This document shows positions 63,808 to 64,000 of a DNA stretch of 64,000 bases, in pieces; within the stretch, counting starts at the first letter, position 1, and each line of letters starts with the position of its first letter. A program made the translations under genes and the position numbers. The notes under the pieces are model-generated. The model made no database searches. It worked only from the letters and a program-made list of their open reading frames with translations, and was not told where the DNA came from. The DNA comes from Bacillus sp. es.034 (lineage in GTDB: Bacteria > Bacillota > Bacilli > Bacillales > Bacillaceae_B), in contig NZ_PDIY01000001.1 in the NCBI RefSeq assembly GCF_002563655.1, positions 1,772,001 through 1,836,000 of the forward strand. The letters are read 5' to 3'.

Positions 63808-64000
63808 CTAAATATGTAGCTCTGTACCGGTTATCCTTTCAGGGTGGGTATAGATATTCATTCTGTCACCCCTGATGAATCCAACGGCCGTGATCCCCAG
63901 GTCATCTGCGAGTTCCAATGCAAGATTGGTCGGGGCAGACTTGGATAGCAGGATGGCAATCCCCATCTTGGAAATCTTCAGCAGCACCTCAGAAGAGATC
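63808..64000 (-). CDS. fdhD: FdhD, formate dehydrogenase sulfurtransferase, C-terminal part
   Basis: The frame enters from the right window edge and ends at 63808. The visible 63 residues include ISSEVLLKISKMGIAILLSK and SAPTNLALELADDLGITAVGF, then RGDRMNIYTHPERI, the conserved FdhD C-terminus. FdhD passes sulfur to the molybdenum cofactor of formate dehydrogenase, which fits its place just before the dehydrogenase gene, 39 bases away. Confidence 0.9.
   Translation of the reverse strand, partial: ISSEVLLKISKMGIAILLSKSAPTNLALELADDLGITAVGFIRGDRMNIYTHPERITGTELHI

Overview
The window looks like chromosomal DNA of a Bacillaceae Gram-positive spore former (Bacillus or a close relative such as Rossellomorea). 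Evidence: strong AGGAGG-type ribosome binding sites, frequent TTG and GTG starts, many U-tailed hairpin terminators, and a gene order that follows the Bacillus subtilis 'yt' region (murJ/ytgP, rsuA, pepV, ytkP, ytlPQ, amyX, ytmP, ytzH, trmB, ytnP, ytzB, ytoP, ytpPQR, sftA, murC, ytxGHJ, aroA, ccpA, motPS). No rRNA, tRNA, CRISPR array, transposase or phage gene was seen.

Layout. 1-28.6 kb: conserved housekeeping genes (cell-wall precursor export and MurC, RNA modification, peptidases, a pullulanase, a POT peptide transporter, SftA translocase, a nicotinate phosphoribosyltransferase), plus a Cys/Arg-rich coat-like protein and a palindromic intergenic repeat. 28.6-29.7 kb: an M29 aminopeptidase on the minus strand. 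30.0-51.4 kb: a visibly AT-richer accessory island of about 21 kb, inserted between murC/aminopeptidase and ytxG. 51.6-60.3 kb: conserved genes resume, with YtxG/YtxH/BrxC stress proteins behind sigma-B-like promoters, an FtsA/PilM-type ATPase with a repeat-rich tail, AroA, CcpA and MotPS. 60.3-64 kb: a minus-strand formate dehydrogenase cluster with a partial fdhD.

The island is the notable part. It encodes sugar-acid (aldonate) uptake and catabolism: a DctPQM TRAP transporter; three unrelated dehydratases (an IlvD/Edd type, a split SAF/UxaA type, and a DgoD-like enolase-superfamily enzyme); two FAH-fold enzymes; an aldehyde dehydrogenase; a DapA-fold aldolase; a PfkB-type KDG kinase; a 2-hydroxyacid dehydrogenase; a conserved protein of unknown role; and an IclR regulator. 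Together these could run a Weimberg-type route to 2-oxoglutarate and a De Ley-Doudoroff-type route to pyruvate. The KDPG aldolase gene that would follow the kinase is broken by a frameshift and truncated.

Next to the transporter sits a LarA-superfamily nickel-pincer-nucleotide racemase/epimerase that keeps the four expected His/His/Lys/His positions. The distal end of the island carries its probable cofactor-maturation set: larB, larC, larE and a NicO/HupE-type nickel transporter. larC is split into two complete genes on opposite strands. The working hypothesis is a nickel-dependent C2 epimerase that widens the range of aldonates entering the pathway, supported by a rearranged cofactor cassette in the same island.
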